64,000 nt of DNA from contig CP154954.1 of the NCBI GenBank assembly GCA_039621445.1, forward strand, positions 48,835,847 to 48,899,846, in the 5' to 3' direction. Origin of the DNA: Euglena gracilis (lineage: Eukaryota; Euglenida; Euglenophyceae; Euglenales). Below the pieces are notes generated by a model. The model searched no databases, was not told where the DNA came from, and was given only the letters and a program-made list of their open reading frames with translations. The number at the start of each line of letters is the position of its first letter. The first letter of the stretch is position 1. The position numbers and the translations under genes were made by a program. This document shows positions 21,490 through 34,238 of the stretch, one piece after another.

Positions 21490-21541
21490 CCTGTTTCCAC
21501 TATTTTGCAGCAAATGTGGAGGCGATAACCACACTGCACAG
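21490..21541 (+). CDS. 5' half of a split CCHC knuckle (copy A, stranded)
   Basis: The frame LFPLFCSKCGGDNHTAQ ends at CAG|GTGCAA. It supplies Cys, Cys and His of a knuckle whose last Cys must come from the next exon. In copy B the next exon (47005) begins VC and completes CSKCGGDNHTAQVC. In copy A the similarity ends at 22267 and no phase-0 exon supplying the last Cys was found, so this knuckle appears orphaned. Confidence 0.6.
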
Positions 21542-21592
21542 GTGCAACCAAGTCCTTCTAAAGGAAAGAGGCATTCATCCCCCACAGATGAG

Positions 21593-21870
21593 ACCCTAAC
21601 CCTAACCTAACCGGTTGACTTTTGGGTTCCATCAATTCAGTCTGGCTGATTTTTTTTCTGAATGGGAGTGTTCAAAAAAAGGATGATCACGCCGCAGGTC
21701 GCAATTATATGCCCCCCCCCCCCAGGGGTTCCATACAGTTGGGTCAGGGGGGGGGGTCCAAATTTTTTTTTTGCATTATTGATGGAATAGGGCTAGGGTT
21801 AGGAGTTCGGCCTCGGCCTCCTGACCCTACTCCCGACCCCCTGATCCAACGATGTCCCCCCCCCCCGATC
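21593..21870. repeat. CCCTAA-containing repeat (copy A)
   Basis: CCCTAACCCTAACC at 21593 and GGGCTAGGGTTAGGAGTT at about 21791 flank C-runs. A matching copy is in B (45080-45350), and a related foldback lies at 47806-48061. The telomere-like motif appears to belong to the repeat rather than mark a telomere. Confidence 0.6.
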
Positions 21871-22263
21871 AAAATTGGTTTCTCTCGGTAATTTGAAAAT
21901 TGTTCCGGTGGAACTGCAGTCCAGATAATGAGTTCATTGAACCTCTCCGGATTTGTCTTTGTCACTATTTTAGTGTTGGTTCATTTTTTTTTTGAGCGGC
22001 AGGAGTAGGGTAAAGGGCAGGAGACTTTCCAATTCATTTTGATTTAGTCAGTTGCATACATTTCTAATTAGGCATGAATCAGGCGTTGAAGTTTCATTTT
22101 TTGAGGTCTAAACCCAACCTCATTCCTAACTTAACCAGGTTTTGAATAGTGCTGAGCTCTTAATGGGACATGCACAAAATGGAAGGCAAAAAGAACAGCA
22201 TTACAAATATCACGCAATTCATAATATACAAACTACACGCTTGCAATTTACGGTGACTTTCAG

Positions 22264-22397
22264 TGATGTCCGCCTGGCTGCTGCACCCGGTCGCCCTCGT
22301 GAAGGCCCAGCTGCTGCACGGCCAGGGGCCCCGGACCCGGGGCCGCGTCGTCCTCCCGTGGCGTTGCACGGCCGTCCACGGGGTGCCTGTCCGGGGG
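22264..22397 (+). CDS. GC-rich exon candidate at the duplication breakpoint
   Basis: The acceptor GTGACTTTCAG is the last shared sequence of the duplication; the exon body is unique to this place. After two bases the frame is MSAWLLHPVALVKAQLLHGQ, then GPRTRGRVVLPWRC, up to GGG|GTCTGA. It could also be a start exon, since ATG is the first full codon. The family is unknown. Confidence 0.4.
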
Positions 22398-22799
22398 GTC
22401 TGAGCCCAATGCCGTCCTGGAAGACCCGGCGTTGCGGGCCGCACTTTTGGCGGACCCTTGGAGGTGTGCGCTGTGTTGAACAGTGTGTCGCCGTTCACAC
22501 CTGCGCAGGACAACTCAGAATTGGCAACCTGCCATTGTTTCGTTTGTTTCTCCACCATCTCATTGCAATGAGGGCGACTGATTGGTACGTCTGTTTGGAC
22601 TGAGTGCTTTGTTTTCGGCCCAGAGCCACTGCTAATAAAGTGGCTAAGTCGGCTGAAAGTCCACCGATATCCACTATACACATACAAGTCCACTATATAC
22701 ATACAATGGGACCACAGTGTCCAGCTCACAGTGGACAGTGAAGATTCCTACGGAGCCCCTCCCCGGGTGGCCGTCCTCCAGCAACCCCGGCGAGAGGGA

Positions 22800-23020
22800 A
22801 TCCCCGCCAGTTGGCGACCTCCTTCCCGCCAGCCAATGGCTTCCCCGGAAGAAGAGTTGGCGCCGGGGAACCCCCGGCGGGCTCGCTCTTCTCCGCCAGG
22901 GCCCGCAGTGCTCCCCTGGCCGCCCGACCCGCGGACCACTTCGCCCCGCTGGAGCTGGGGGACCTCCCGGGACACCGCGAGTACATCGGCGGGTTCCGGG
23001 CAGGCCTGGGCTGGATCCCC
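22800..23020 (+). CDS. GC-rich exon candidate, frame uncertain
   Basis: A GC-rich island in unique DNA. The most protein-like frame includes FAPLELGDLPGHREYIGGFR. Two other + frames are also open, so product and borders are unsettled. Confidence 0.3.
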
Positions 23021-23469
23021 CCCCCCTGGCTGCAATGCTGCGCCACAGTGGAGTGGGCCCATACCCTGCCCCCCTTGCAGTTGAAAAGGGGGGAGGGACC
23101 AGTCGTTTTTTTCCTTTCAAGAAATTTAATGTGATCGTACCCCACCCCCTCTGAAACGATGAATTTCTTTTCCCCTGCCACGTGCCAAAAGCTGGCCCTC
23201 TCGCTCCCCAGCCTGGTCCTATTACTCCCACTTCGGTACGAAGAAGGACCTCGAGGTCTCCTAAATGCCCCCATTTGCTTCCTTTGCTTCCTCTTGCTTC
23301 AAAGAGCCCATAACATCTTAACCAGTGTTCTTTGACTACCACAAAGTTGATTTCAATTGAATGGATACTGTGGGGTGGTCATTATTAAACCCACCCACGT
23401 CATCCAGTCCCGATTGGGGGAGGATCAGTTATTTCCAGATTCAGATGACCATTTCTTGGTCATTGCTTT

Positions 23470-23695
23470 CGCCGGTTTTGGCCATTTTGGGGTCAAAAAC
23501 GTCGAAAACCCGAATTTTTTTTCGCCCGAAACGATGTGTTTTTGGCCTCCCGGACCCGGAAAGCCTGTTTTTGAGCCGAAAATGAGCGTTTTTCGACCCC
23601 CCCCCCGGCGCCCCATTTTTGGCCCGAACCCCATGGATTTTGGGTCATTTCTGGGTCAAAACAGTCGACAAAATCCAAGAAAACGGGTATGGGGG
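23470..23695. repeat. Dispersed repeat D, + orientation
   Basis: The block AACGATGTGTTTTTGGCCTC ... GAGCCGAAAATGAGC ... ATGGATTTTGGGT is present in reverse complement at about 45788-45990. Both ends carry G/C-runs (GGGTATGGGGGGGG). One copy lies just right of each duplication breakpoint, which may be meaningful. Confidence 0.8.
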
Positions 23696-24139
23696 GGGGT
23701 GGTCGCTGAACTCTTATCCGTTTATGGGTATGTTGGTGGTCGTGCGGCAAAGGCGAAGGTCAGGAAACTGGACTCGTGTATAACCTTCCTCTTCTCAGCA
23801 TTCTGTACCTCCCCTACCTTTGAGTTTTTCTGAAGGAATTTTGCAGCAATTTTGCCCCCCCCCCTGTGTCTAACAAACTATCGTAGTCCAACAAACACCC
23901 CTGTTTGGACCGCAATTTTATCATCTCCTGTGAAATTTTGCTTTCACCAAACACCCATGCCTAATGACCCCCCCTGTTCGGATCCTGTCGATTTGTCGCT
24001 TTGGTGTTCGCTGGACACCGGGGGGGAGTGCTCTCTCAAAAGGTTATTTTCATTTTGCTTCATTTTTACATTGTTTTCTGATTATTATTTTATGTCAGGC
24101 ATGGTGGAAGAACCCCAGGGGGGGCCTGTACTACCCCAA

Positions 24140-24505
24140 ACCCTGCAACTGGGTTTCGGGCTTATGGCAGGCGCCGGGTCAGGGTTAGGATTTGCTGGGC
24201 CGGAGTGAGGCCTAACTTCTCCTGCGGCATCCATCTCATCCTTGGCCCGGGCAGCGCGATTTCCAAAGGCCGTAGGCAAGCAAAGGGAAAGAAAGAAAAC
24301 AGGCCGCCGAACGGTCGCCCCACACAAGGGACCGCTCCCTCTTTCTTTCATTGGGTTAGGGTTACGGGGTGCGATAGACCTTGAAGCTCGGCCCAATGCC
24401 CACACAGGGATCCAACAAGGGAGTCAGGCCTCTGTCCGGCCCAGCAAATCCTAACCCTAACCCCATGCCTTCCATAACCCAAAAACAGCTGTTGCAGGGT
24501 TGGAC
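24140..24505. repeat. Foldback element with TTAGGG-like motif
   Basis: The left arm (24140-24205) contains CAGGGTTAGGATTTGCTGGG and the right arm (24438-24505) contains CCCAGCAAATCCTAACCCTA. They are inverted copies flanking a 230-bp centre. It belongs with the other GGGTTAGG-bearing foldbacks at 21.7, 45.2 and 47.8 kb. Confidence 0.75.
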
Positions 24506-24601
24506 GTTGTGCAACCCCCCCCCCTCCGGGAATTTGCCACTCAAACACACATGGTGGGCGCCGAATCCTGTTAACCTCAAAGTCTTTGAAGTCCCCCTGC
24601 G

Positions 24602-24956
24602 GTAAACCCCTTCCTCTAATAAGTGCGCAGTGCCCTAATTATGCGCAGTGCTCTAATAAGTGCGCACCCCCCAAGGGTCTGAAACTACCTCCCTAAACAG
24701 CGCGCACCCCCCCAAAGGAGAAATCACTGCCACATCTCAGGTTGGAAAGCACACATATTTCTCAGAATTGACCTTCTTAGGTCAAATACCCCTACGCCCA
24801 AGCCCAAATTTGACACATAATCAATTGACTCATTGCTTTAAATCACAAGAATGCGAGAAACTGAATAGGGTGGCTGAGAAATGAATATTTTATGCTTTGT
24901 CCTAATAAGTGAATAATGACCCTTGGGGCCGTGCACTTATTGGGGGGGGGGGTTAC
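24602..24956. mobile_element. TIR element with GTAAACCCC...GGGGTTAC ends
   Basis: The left end GTAAACCCCTTCCTCTAATA is followed by AGTGCGC. The right end is GTGCACTTATTGGGGGGGGG followed by GTTAC, an imperfect inverted repeat. Internal AATAAGTGCGCA units repeat near the left end. The GTAAAC terminus looks like a splice donor and follows a possible short coding stretch (NLKVFEVPLR), but no exon is established. Confidence 0.6.
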
Positions 24957-25674
24957 AACGGCATCAGACAACATCTTGTTTACATTTTCTGGCCCGTTTG
25001 AATGTTTAAGAGAGTGGTTCCTTTGCACAATTGCACAAAAAGGAACAAGCCAAATATTCATTCATTCATTTATTCGAGATCGGCCGCTTAAGTCGAAGAT
25101 TCACAGATTCATGCATTTTTCTATTTGGTAGATCACCAAATGGATGAATGGATGGATGATGAATGGATGTGTAGGTGGAGAGACAACCTTCCCAAAATAA
25201 TTTTGCCCCCAAAACCTTTGATCGATGGGCCATGTTTCGCATAAAGCAGTCAAATGAAGATTTTACTGGTAATTATAAAGTAATTCACTGCTTCTATTCA
25301 TCGGACAACAAAACGTTGTGGCAATTGGGTTTGATTTTTGTTTGCGCTTACCGCCTCCTGATTTCCGAAAAGATGCATCATTTCTCATGTTGTCCCTGGT
25401 GGGGGGCAACATTATTTGGACGGATCTCTTCGGCCTCCCTCTGCAAAAGTTATTTGGGCATGCAAAGCTTCAGGGCACTGCAAAGTTATTTGGGGGGTTC
25501 AGCTTGGTTGAAAACTGACGGATGGATAGATTGACGGATTGATTTATGAATGGACGGATGGACGGATGGTTCGAGGACGGACGGAATCGGCCAACGGACG
25601 ATGGGTGGACGGGAGGAGAGATGAGATACCTCGCCGGGTGGCTGAACCACTGCCATTCGCCTTCCCCACAACAG

Positions 25675-25749
25675 GAAATCGTGGCGGATCCCCGCAAGCC
25701 GGACCCCCTGATGGAGACGTTCCGGTCTTTCCCGGACCTGTACCCCGCC
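25675..25749 (+). CDS. Candidate exon 1 (copy B)
   Basis: This is the counterpart of 595-669, with the same length, splice borders and translation; a GTA to GTG change is silent. Confidence 0.5.
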
Positions 25750-25940
25750 GTATGCCACCGCTGCCATTGCCATGGTTGGTGTCTCATTGTGAACTCCAAG
25801 CAACCGTATGCCTCCGACCTTGTAAACTGAACATAACACTTGTTTGCCTCCGCTGTTGGTCAAGCACAAGAGGGAAGGCTGTGGCCTTTTGCAGAGACAA
25901 TACATCGGAGTGGGTTACCAACCCCCATCTGGTGCCACAG

Positions 25941-26003
25941 GTGTGGGAAACGTTTGTGAAGCAGCGAGACCACTGGCTGGAATTGGTGGACCGTGACTGG
26001 AAG
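25941..26003 (+). CDS. Candidate exon 2 (copy B)
   Basis: This is the counterpart of 861-923. One silent Leu codon change was seen. Confidence 0.5.
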
Positions 26004-26480
26004 GTGTTTCCTCCTGTTTTATCCAAATTCCTTCTGCTTTTTCTGGAAAAGCTGTCTCCTAAATTACCACAGCAAGCTGCTTGAGTTTTCCAACTTCTGT
26101 CTCGTGTGTGTGCAAGTGTGCACATGTGTGTGTGTGTGTGTGTGTGTATGTGTGTGTGTGTGCGCGCGCGCGTGCGCGTGTGTGCATGCGTGCGTGCATG
26201 CTTGCGTGCTTGCGCCTCGTGTGTGCTTGCGTGCCTGTAATTCCTGAAAAGTTGTCAGTAACAGTGAAACGATCGCCTTTTGTTGGCAACGAAATCGGCA
26301 TTTTTCTGCCAGGAGTTGGTATCCGGCTATTTTTAGTGGAAAGCACAAAAGTGTAGTTTGATTGCGATGGCAATATTTCACAGCACAATATTACGCCACA
26401 GCATCCACTGCAATGCAAAGTACCACAATGCAATTGCACAACATACCTGCTGGTGGTGGACCTGGTGGTGGACCTGGTAG

Positions 26481-26624
26481 GGGACGGTGAAGCGCAATGC
26501 AGAGCGGGATGTACGGGAGCTGAAGTTCACGTGGAACAACAAGGGGGACATGAACGGCGCGTTCTTTGAGCTGTGTGAGACGGTGCGGTCGGAGATGGTG
26601 CCCCTGAGCACGGAGCCGTCGCCA
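26481..26624 (+). CDS. Candidate exon 3 (copy B)
   Basis: This is the counterpart of 1422-1565. Two silent changes and one Gly to Glu change were seen. The intron just upstream has an extra GGTGGTGGACCT unit. Confidence 0.55.
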
Positions 26625-27006
26625 GTTATGGGACGCTTTTATTGTCAATGTTGGGCTTCTTTGCAGCCTTGAGGTTTCTTTTTCGACCCGAGAAACACAT
26701 GTTTCGAGACGTTTCAACCGCTTCCAGCGTTGCCCGGCTGGAGAAGGGGAATCGAGACGAACGTCGGTGGGGTGGGGGCATTCTGGGCATCCCTGGAGGC
26801 CTGGGAAGACCAGCAACGTGGCACCCCATGGGCCGGTGCGAGGCAGTGCTTTTGGTTTCCCCCTGGGCCCTGTGCCGGAACAAACACTTCTGGGGGAACA
26901 GCACCACCCATCGGGGGGAGCCGGTGAGGTGCGGGTCTCGTCACCCGATCACGGCAAGAGGCACTCCCACTGCCTGGGTCGTGCATTGCAAAGGGCTTCT
27001 GCAAAG

Positions 27007-27144
27007 GTGGGCGGAGGAACACGGCGCTGTGGGCCGGCGCTGGCGGAGGAGCAGGTCACGTCGGGCGACCTGGTGGAGCAGCAGTGGCAGTTGGCCCTGG
27101 CCCTGCGCACACGCCGCGGCTTGGCGGGCCACGACCTGAAATGA
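27007..27144 (+). CDS. Candidate exon 4, possibly terminal (copy B)
   Basis: This is the counterpart of 1945-2082 with the same TGA. CAC to CGC changes His to Arg and CTG to TTG is silent. Confidence 0.4.
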   Translation: MGGGTRRCGPALAEEQVTSGDLVEQQWQLALALRTRRGLAGHDLK

Positions 27145-27959
27145 CATGTGCCGTCTGTTGCACTTTCAACAGTTTGTTTTCACTGTGGGGTATCTGATGT
27201 GTGATGCCTGATGTGCTATGTGTGATGTTGTTCTGACGTTTGTGCGGGGACAAGATTTGCGATTTTGTTGAATCCCACTTGTTTTAGCTGGAGCTGTGAC
27301 CTGTGTAGTATGTTGAGCCTTTGTGAGCCGCGGCATGCCCCACCTCGCTCGGCTCTGCGTTGTGAAGCTTGGTATGCCGAACTCAGGGGGGTGTTGGCCA
27401 GCACTGGCTGCCGGGCCACACTCCTGCCGACAGCCCCCTGGTCCCAGGGGGCAATGCACGTGGAGAAGTTGAATGTAAAGATGAAGGACTTCGTGTTTGG
27501 CGGAACTCGGTGTGTACCAGCGCCTTGGTGTGTTGCTTTCCTGTCTGTTCCCGGGGGGTTTTTTTTTTGGCGTACATTTTCCAAAATTTTCAAGGTTTTC
27601 TTCAAGGCATTTTTTATCTTTTGAGGCGTCTATTTTCCAAGGGAAGTCCAAATGCCATCCTGGCATCGAATGGGGTCCAAAATAATAATAATAAAACAGT
27701 TGAATCCCCCATTTTTTTTCGAGTTTGGGTGGATAGAGATTGTTTTAGCGATGCCAGAAATCATTTTTTCCCTTGGAATTGGCTTTTTTTGCCCAGATTT
27801 TGTGGCTTTATTTTTTGGCTCAAAATTCGAAAATTTTGCCGAAATGATTTTTTAAGGTTTTTTTTTAAGGATTTCAAAGGCATTTTGTCCAAAAGTTTAG
27901 GGCTTTTTTTTGAAGGGCTTTGAGGCTTTTAAGGCGCTGCCTGTTCCCAAGCATCTATG

Positions 27960-28690
27960 AAATGACTGGGCATGGGGCGTGACTGGCTTTTTTAAGCCAC
28001 TTTTTGGTCACTTTTTTTCCATTTTTAGCGTTTTTGGCCATTTGGCCATTTTGGTCATTATTTGGCCGCGCTTGGCCACTTCAACTATTTTTTGCCGCTT
28101 TTGGCCACTTTTGGCCCTTTTTTTTTTGCCATTTTTGCAGCTTTTTGTTCATTCTTGACTGCTTATGGCCGCCTTTGGCTAGTTTTGCCAACTGTTGGCC
28201 ATTTTTGCCTATTTTTGCTCGCTTCCAGGCCACTTTTGGCCACCTTTCATTTCCCCTCATTTTCGACCATTTTTGCAATATTTTTGGCCACTTCTGGCGC
28301 CACTTTTTGCTGCTTTTGGCAACTTTTGGCTCCTTTAGACCGCTTTTTGGCCACTTTTTGGCTGCTTTTGACTGCTTTTGGCCGACTGCTTTTGGCCACT
28401 TTTTGCTGTTTTGACTGCTTTGGCAACTTTTGGTTGCTCTTCGCGGCTTTTGTCCACTTTTGCCAACTTTTGGCCACTTCTCACTGCTTTTGACTTAAAA
28501 CAGCAAAATGGTCGAAAATGGCCGAAAACGACAAAAAAAAGAAAAACATCCCAAAAGGAGCTCAGCAGTGACCAAAGCAGCCAAAAGTGCCGAATTGTGA
28601 GGAAAAGTGTGCAAAGAAGGCCAAAAGTAGCCAAAGGGCCCAACACCAGCCAATAGCAGCCAGATGTGGGCAAAAGTGGCAAGTGGCATT
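27960..28690. repeat. TGGCCA decamer array, inverted arrangement (copy B)
   Basis: This is the counterpart of 2934-3620, but 28262-28553 runs in the opposite orientation. The TTTTTGGCCA orientation therefore continues much further here before the short AAAATGG part. Confidence 0.8.
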
Positions 28691-29793
28691 ATCGCTTATA
28701 GTTGGGATGATGATGATGACTGGGATACCTGTTGGTGTGACTTGGTGTGACTGGGCGTGTCTGGGTCTGGGGCTCTGGATGACCATGGGTGTTTGCCTGT
28801 TCCCAATTTTCTCAGGGGCGATTTTGGGTCAACATTTTCTTTTGGTTCCTTCGGCACCGAAGGTGTTTTTTGTTGATGGCGTTGTGGTGGGCGTCTCCAC
28901 CTGGGGTGGCCAAACCTCCAGGAAGGGGTTTAACAAACTGCCTGCCGGGATGCCTGATCAGACAGGCAAACCCTCTTTGATGCTGGCCACGCTTTGAAGT
29001 TTGAAATTCAGCCTAGCTCCTTGCCTTCACTTCTGCTTCTACTGTTTGTGTCAGTTATTTCAAGGACATGCCGGCTGAAGAGCAGGCGAGAAGGCAGAAG
29101 CGCAAAGAACGAATCGAAGCACTGCGATCCCTTGGTGTCTTTTTGTCTCTGGATTGTGCAACACATCCGGGTTGAATATGCAACATTTTACATTTTCTCA
29201 TGCTTGTCCTCTGGCATAATGGTTTGACCACCACAGCATGCCAAAAAGCACTCCGTTTGTAAACTCTGCGCCTTTGCACCTCGTCTAAAAGCATGAATGC
29301 AAAAAAAGCTGCAAAAGGAAAAATTGCGGTGATAATCAGACAAAAAATAAATTCAATTTAGCATTTCCTTTGGACCCAAACAGTTTGATCGATTTTTAAA
29401 AAAATTGGTGAACGATTTTAATGTGCAGTGGATTCCATTAATTTTAAGATTTATTGGAGAGATCCCTTTCAGAAATATACCTCTTGCAGAAATTTGGAAA
29501 GCAAGTTTTGTTCAAAGATGAAATGGGTTGTCCAGGTTTTGTGTCAGTGACAAATCCATCTTCCAGCCGGGGACAAGACACCAGTAAATACATGCCGAAA
29601 AAGTTTAAAACCAAGGAAGAAATACGAGTCAGAAACCAACGAAGAAAACTACAACAGAACCACGTTTTTGACACCCCCCCCCACCTGCGCGGCGTTGCCA
29701 CTCACACAACGGAGCTGGCTGTGTTTTGCCTGACTCGCCATTATTCCCGTTGGGGGGGGGGGCGTGGCGGTCCCCTGGCGGGTGTTTTTGCAG

Positions 29794-29957
29794 GGGCGGC
29801 GGTGCGGTCGGGGCACGCGTCGGCGGACACGTCGACGTCGTGGCTCACCAACGACGCCTTCGACTACCAGACCGAGAACCGGCTGCCCCTGCCTCCCAAC
29901 GCCCCGAAGTACTCCGCCCCGCGGTGGCTGCAGGCGGGGGCCGCCGCGTCGGCCCGG
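29794..29957 (+). CDS. Candidate exon (copy B, like 4702-4865)
   Basis: It has the same 164 bp and borders as copy A. Silent changes dominate, with Val to Ala and Arg to Gln replacements. Confidence 0.6.
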
Positions 29958-30625
29958 GTTGTGGCACGGCACCTGTTTGCCGTCTGGGAAACAATGGTGG
30001 AAACGGAAAGTGGCAAAGTTTAACCGATGCAGCAATTTGGATTGCAGCGGGACAAGTTGATGCGATAATATCAGGGGAAATAGTTGCAAAAAAATTGATA
30101 AAGAAACATTGCAGGCACAGATCGTTTCATCCCTAAAAAATTGCTCTTTTTGCAATTTGATCCAGACCACCAATCTGTCAAGTGCAAGAAGTCACCCATT
30201 GTCTTATATTTCCCTGTTGTGACTGCAATTTGAATACTGCCGCTCGGATTTAAGTGGTGGATTGCCCTGCATGCCAGTTCCAAAGCCTCCGTGGGGGGGG
30301 GCGAAGGTCCACCTTTCTCTGGGTTGACATAAAAGCCGAAAACAAAATCCACCCGAGATTTTGCCACGCATCATCAATTTCCCCAATGCCTTTTTCAACC
30401 GCCAATTTCAAGGCTGCTCGCCCCCAACGTATGCAATTTCTCCCCAATCTCTCGCGGCATATGCATATGTGCGCTTTCGAAAGACAGAAGAGGGAGGGAG
30501 CTGTCTGCGGTGAAGGCGACCTGACGACAAATCCACCACTGCCTCCCACGACTTTTAGCCCAGCCGCCCTTCAAGCGGTTGAACCCCCCCCCCCTGGAGA
30601 AGCCATTGGTAGGTATTATACAGTA

Positions 30626-31008
<383 letters not shown>

Positions 31009-31043
31009 GGCGGTGGCGTCGGGGGTTGGGGGGGACGGGGTAG

Positions 31044-31179
31044 CAACCGAGGAAGAGATGACGGCCCCCGGGGCCGGGACAACACCGCCCTCCGCCGCCT
31101 CTTCCACGGCTTCGAGGGGGAACGGGGCAAGGTAGTCATCGGCAAGGTGGCCCCGGAGATGCGTGACCTCGCCCTGAAG
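31044..31179 (+). CDS. Candidate exon (copy B, like 6334-6469)
   Basis: This is the same 136-bp exon without the upstream hAT-like insertion, so it shows the empty, presumably ancestral, arrangement GACGGGGTAG|CAACCGAGG. Confidence 0.5.
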
Positions 31180-32401
31180 GTGTTGCCCGCTTTCCCTGGG
31201 GCCAGGAAACGCTCCAGGCGAGAAGCACTACCTTAGCCCATGCCCCCCCCCCAGTCCGTTCCAATCATATATTCTCGAAAGGAATTTTTTTCCCTGGAAG
31301 CATTCGTTTGGTGCTAGTAGCAAGGCAGAATCCAACTTTCAAATTTTATGCAGTTGTTGGAAACGGAAAATTTGAGAAACTGCATTTTTTGCATCTTTTG
31401 GCCTATTATTTTCTGCCCTCCCCCTCTAATATTTGGAAGGTGAAGTTGCAAGAAGTTGATTCTGAGGCCAGATTTCATTTTCACTTTTTTATTTAACACC
31501 GATGTCGCATGGTGAGGTGTTGTGTAATGGAGCTCAGGTATGCCATGTTTGGGCATGCTTTTTTTCTGCCGGGTGGTTGTTTTTCTTATTTTTCTTTGAT
31601 TTTTTTTTGGTTTGACTGTACACTTTTGTGAAGAAAAAGTATGCAGCAAGTAGCTTTTGTCATGTTTCTCGGTTTCTGGATAAAAGACAGTGATTTTCGG
31701 CTATATTTGAGCCTTCTTGGGGTCATCTTGGGGGCCATCTTGAAGACATGTGCTTGCACTCTGTGACAATCTTTGAATCTCAACACATCGCAGTAACGTC
31801 TAATGGGCAATAAAAATTTCTTTACAAATCAAATTATTTCATTCTTTCTTTCCCATTTCTTTTGTTTTAGTATGGATGCTTGATCAATCCACACGCCGCT
31901 TTTTGGATAATGAACCTTTTGTTTGATGAATCCTTGGGGTGGTGCAGCTCTTTCATGTCCCTGCGGCGGGAATGTGGACTGTTTTTGAAGGAGTTTGCTT
32001 TCAATTTTCTTTTTTTTCTTCATTGCACACTCTGAGAGGTGTTCTTGCAACCCCGGTATCTGCTCCGCCTCACCTCAACTCCAGAAGAGGACCCACAACA
32101 TAAACACCTAGGGGCAAACCAATGCTAACGTGACCGATCCCCACGACTCCCCGGGAGCGCAGCCCAGCTATCTCCAAAGAGCTGAATGCACACAAGAATT
32201 TCCACGTTTCCACGAGAATTTCCAGTGGCTGTGTGTGCACCAACGGAACTGTCCCCCTCCCACGAAGGTCTCCACAGTACAACTCCCCATCAGCAACGTT
32301 CCAACTCCATCCCGAAGCTTCTCGTTGAAAGTGCCCACACTCTGGGCGTGCCTGTCTGGCCCCTGTCGCATTCGGGGGTCCCCTGGCCACCTGCCCTTCA
32401 G

Positions 32402-32531
32402 GTGCACGTGGCGGTGGTTGGCGACGACTTCAACAGAAATCCCGGCCCTCCTTCAGCAGCCCTCCTGGATGCTCTGGCAGGGGTGGACTCTGGCCAGGGA
32501 CGGATGGGAGTGCATTTTCGGACTCTTGGAT
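32402..32531 (+). CDS. Candidate exon (copy B, like 7707-7836)
   Basis: The length, frame and GTATGC donor are the same as in copy A. Confidence 0.45.
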
Positions 32532-32765
32532 GTATGCCTGCATTTCTTTTTGCTTTTTAAATAATGCTTTTATGCATTTTTTCCTTGAGGACAGTACAAT
32601 TCTCTGAAAGTTTCACTGAATTTCAATCCTTTATGATGGTGATTTGCAAACCGTCACCACCAAAGCTATGATAAAGAGAAGGCAGATTGCAGAGACCAAG
32701 CATGTTGTGCCGCAGTGCTGCATTTAGGTGCATGTGGCACCTACCTACCCACCCATCCACCGCCA

Positions 32766-32861
32766 AGCACACACACACACACACACACACACACAGGCAG
32801 GCAGGCGCACAGACAGGTTCACACACACGCACAGGCACACACACACACACGCGCGCGCGCA
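32766..32861. repeat. (CA)n / (CAGG)n microsatellite (copy B)
   Basis: This is the counterpart of 8073-8180, with fewer CAGG units and a CGCGCG tail. Confidence 0.9.
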
Positions 32862-32881
32862 CATACAAATTGCCTGAATAG

Positions 32882-33047
32882 CCAACTGCACCTGTGCCAT
32901 TCCCGGAGCTCTGGAAGAAGTGTGCCGCATCTTGCAGGCCGCTCTGAGCCCCTGTGCAAAATTGGAGGAAGTGAAAGACGCAGCACAATTGTGTCGTGTG
33001 ATGGAGCAGCTGACCGGGGATGCTGCGGGGTGCCTCGCAGCTTGGGG
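32882..33047 (+). CDS. Candidate helical exon (copy B, like 8197-8362)
   Basis: The frame is conserved through ALEEVCRILQAALSP and the following helix. GTTGTG in copy A reads GCTGCG here, so a donor at that point is excluded. Confidence 0.5.
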
Positions 33048-33257
33048 GTGCTCTGGCTTTTGGAGGCTTACAAGCCTTTGCCCCAATCTTCATGTGACCC
33101 GTTGGTACCCTCCTCTTTTTCAGTGTCCGATTTTTTTTTCAGAAGTTGGAGCCCCATATACGTAACAGGTTTGGAGGCATAATTTCACTGAAATTCTGGC
33201 ACCCCATCACCTGGGGTTTTGAGGCTGGCTCGATGGTTTTGTCCCCCCCCACTGGAG

Positions 33258-33385
33258 CCCTCTCCCTGGTTGAGCTGCACTCCCCGCCTTTGCATCCTTT
33301 CCCGATTGAGCACTTGCCGGACCTCACCAGCAACGATCACGTCGTTTTGAAGTCTTTGAAGAGGTGCGGCTCCTCTGCACAACGT
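33258..33385 (+). CDS. Candidate exon (copy B, like 8570-8697)
   Basis: It is 128 bp with two silent differences from copy A. A segment of about 490 bp found only in copy B begins about a dozen bases downstream. Confidence 0.55.
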
Positions 33386-33397
33386 GTATTCAGGGGG

Positions 33398-33885
33398 AGG
33401 GAAATGTGCTGCCCATTTTTTGCACATTCTCCCCACATCTTTACAACTTTCAGGGAATGCGAAAGTTCAGGCGCCCCCCTCCTGACCGCAGCGGGGTCCA
33501 GACCAACCCTGAGGGGGAACCGGACCCCCAGTTCGCTAATCTTTTTCCTTTTGCTGTTTTGTGAGAATTTGAGAATTTTTTTGCCAATCTTGCCAATTTT
33601 CCAACAGAAAAGTTCCCGAAATTGCATTTTGAGAACGATTTTTTGAGGTAAATTTTTCGGCTCGACCCTGGGCCCGTTGGGGCACCATTTGTCCACCAAA
33701 ACCAAACCCCCTCAACCCGTCAAGAACCCTCAGCTTTTTTTGTTCGGCCTTGTTCTGTCTGGACTGGACTGACGCTTTTTGCCAGCCATATCCCCCAGCG
33801 CCGTCAGCACTCGGCTTTTTGGAGGTCGTGCTTGCTAACTCTGAAAGATCGGAGGTCGGTGAGGATCCCGGCTGCAGCTCTTCTT
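33398..33885. other. Segment of about 490 bp present only in copy B
   Basis: In copy A, GTGTATTCAG is followed almost at once by TTCTTCTTGTTGCAG; in copy B about 490 bases separate the two motifs. I see no clear inverted termini and no coding frame. Origin is undetermined. Confidence 0.7.
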
Positions 33886-34074
33886 GTTGCAGGTGGTTTT
33901 GTCAGACGGGCTGAGAAAAGGTCATCAACAACGTTGAACTGCACGCGACCCCACTGAAGCTCACCCCAGAAAAGCAATCAACCCATCCCTTCCCCACCAC
34001 ACACCTCCTGCCCCCCAAAGTGTTGGGGCGAGGGCAGTAGACGGGGCCGCCAGGACAGCCCGTCCCCCTCGCAG

Positions 34075-34238
34075 CGCAGCGGTGCTGCGGCAGCCGAAGG
34101 CGCTGGCCAGCGCGCTGCCGGCCGCGCCGGACGTGGTGGCGCTGCAGCTGGTGCTGCACGCCGTCGGGGAGGACGCCGCCGCGAAGCTGCTGCGGGCGAC
34201 GGAGCAGGCCCTGGCGCCCCACGGCGCCCTGCTGGGGA
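34075..34238 (+). CDS. Candidate Ala/Leu-rich exon (copy B, like 8926-9089)
   Basis: It is 164 bp with the same frame. A GCG to GCA change near the start is silent. Confidence 0.55.

Noticed and set aside
28247-28477. Lys/Gln-rich minus-strand frame resembling a histone-like protein
   Set aside because: Same decamer array read in reverse.
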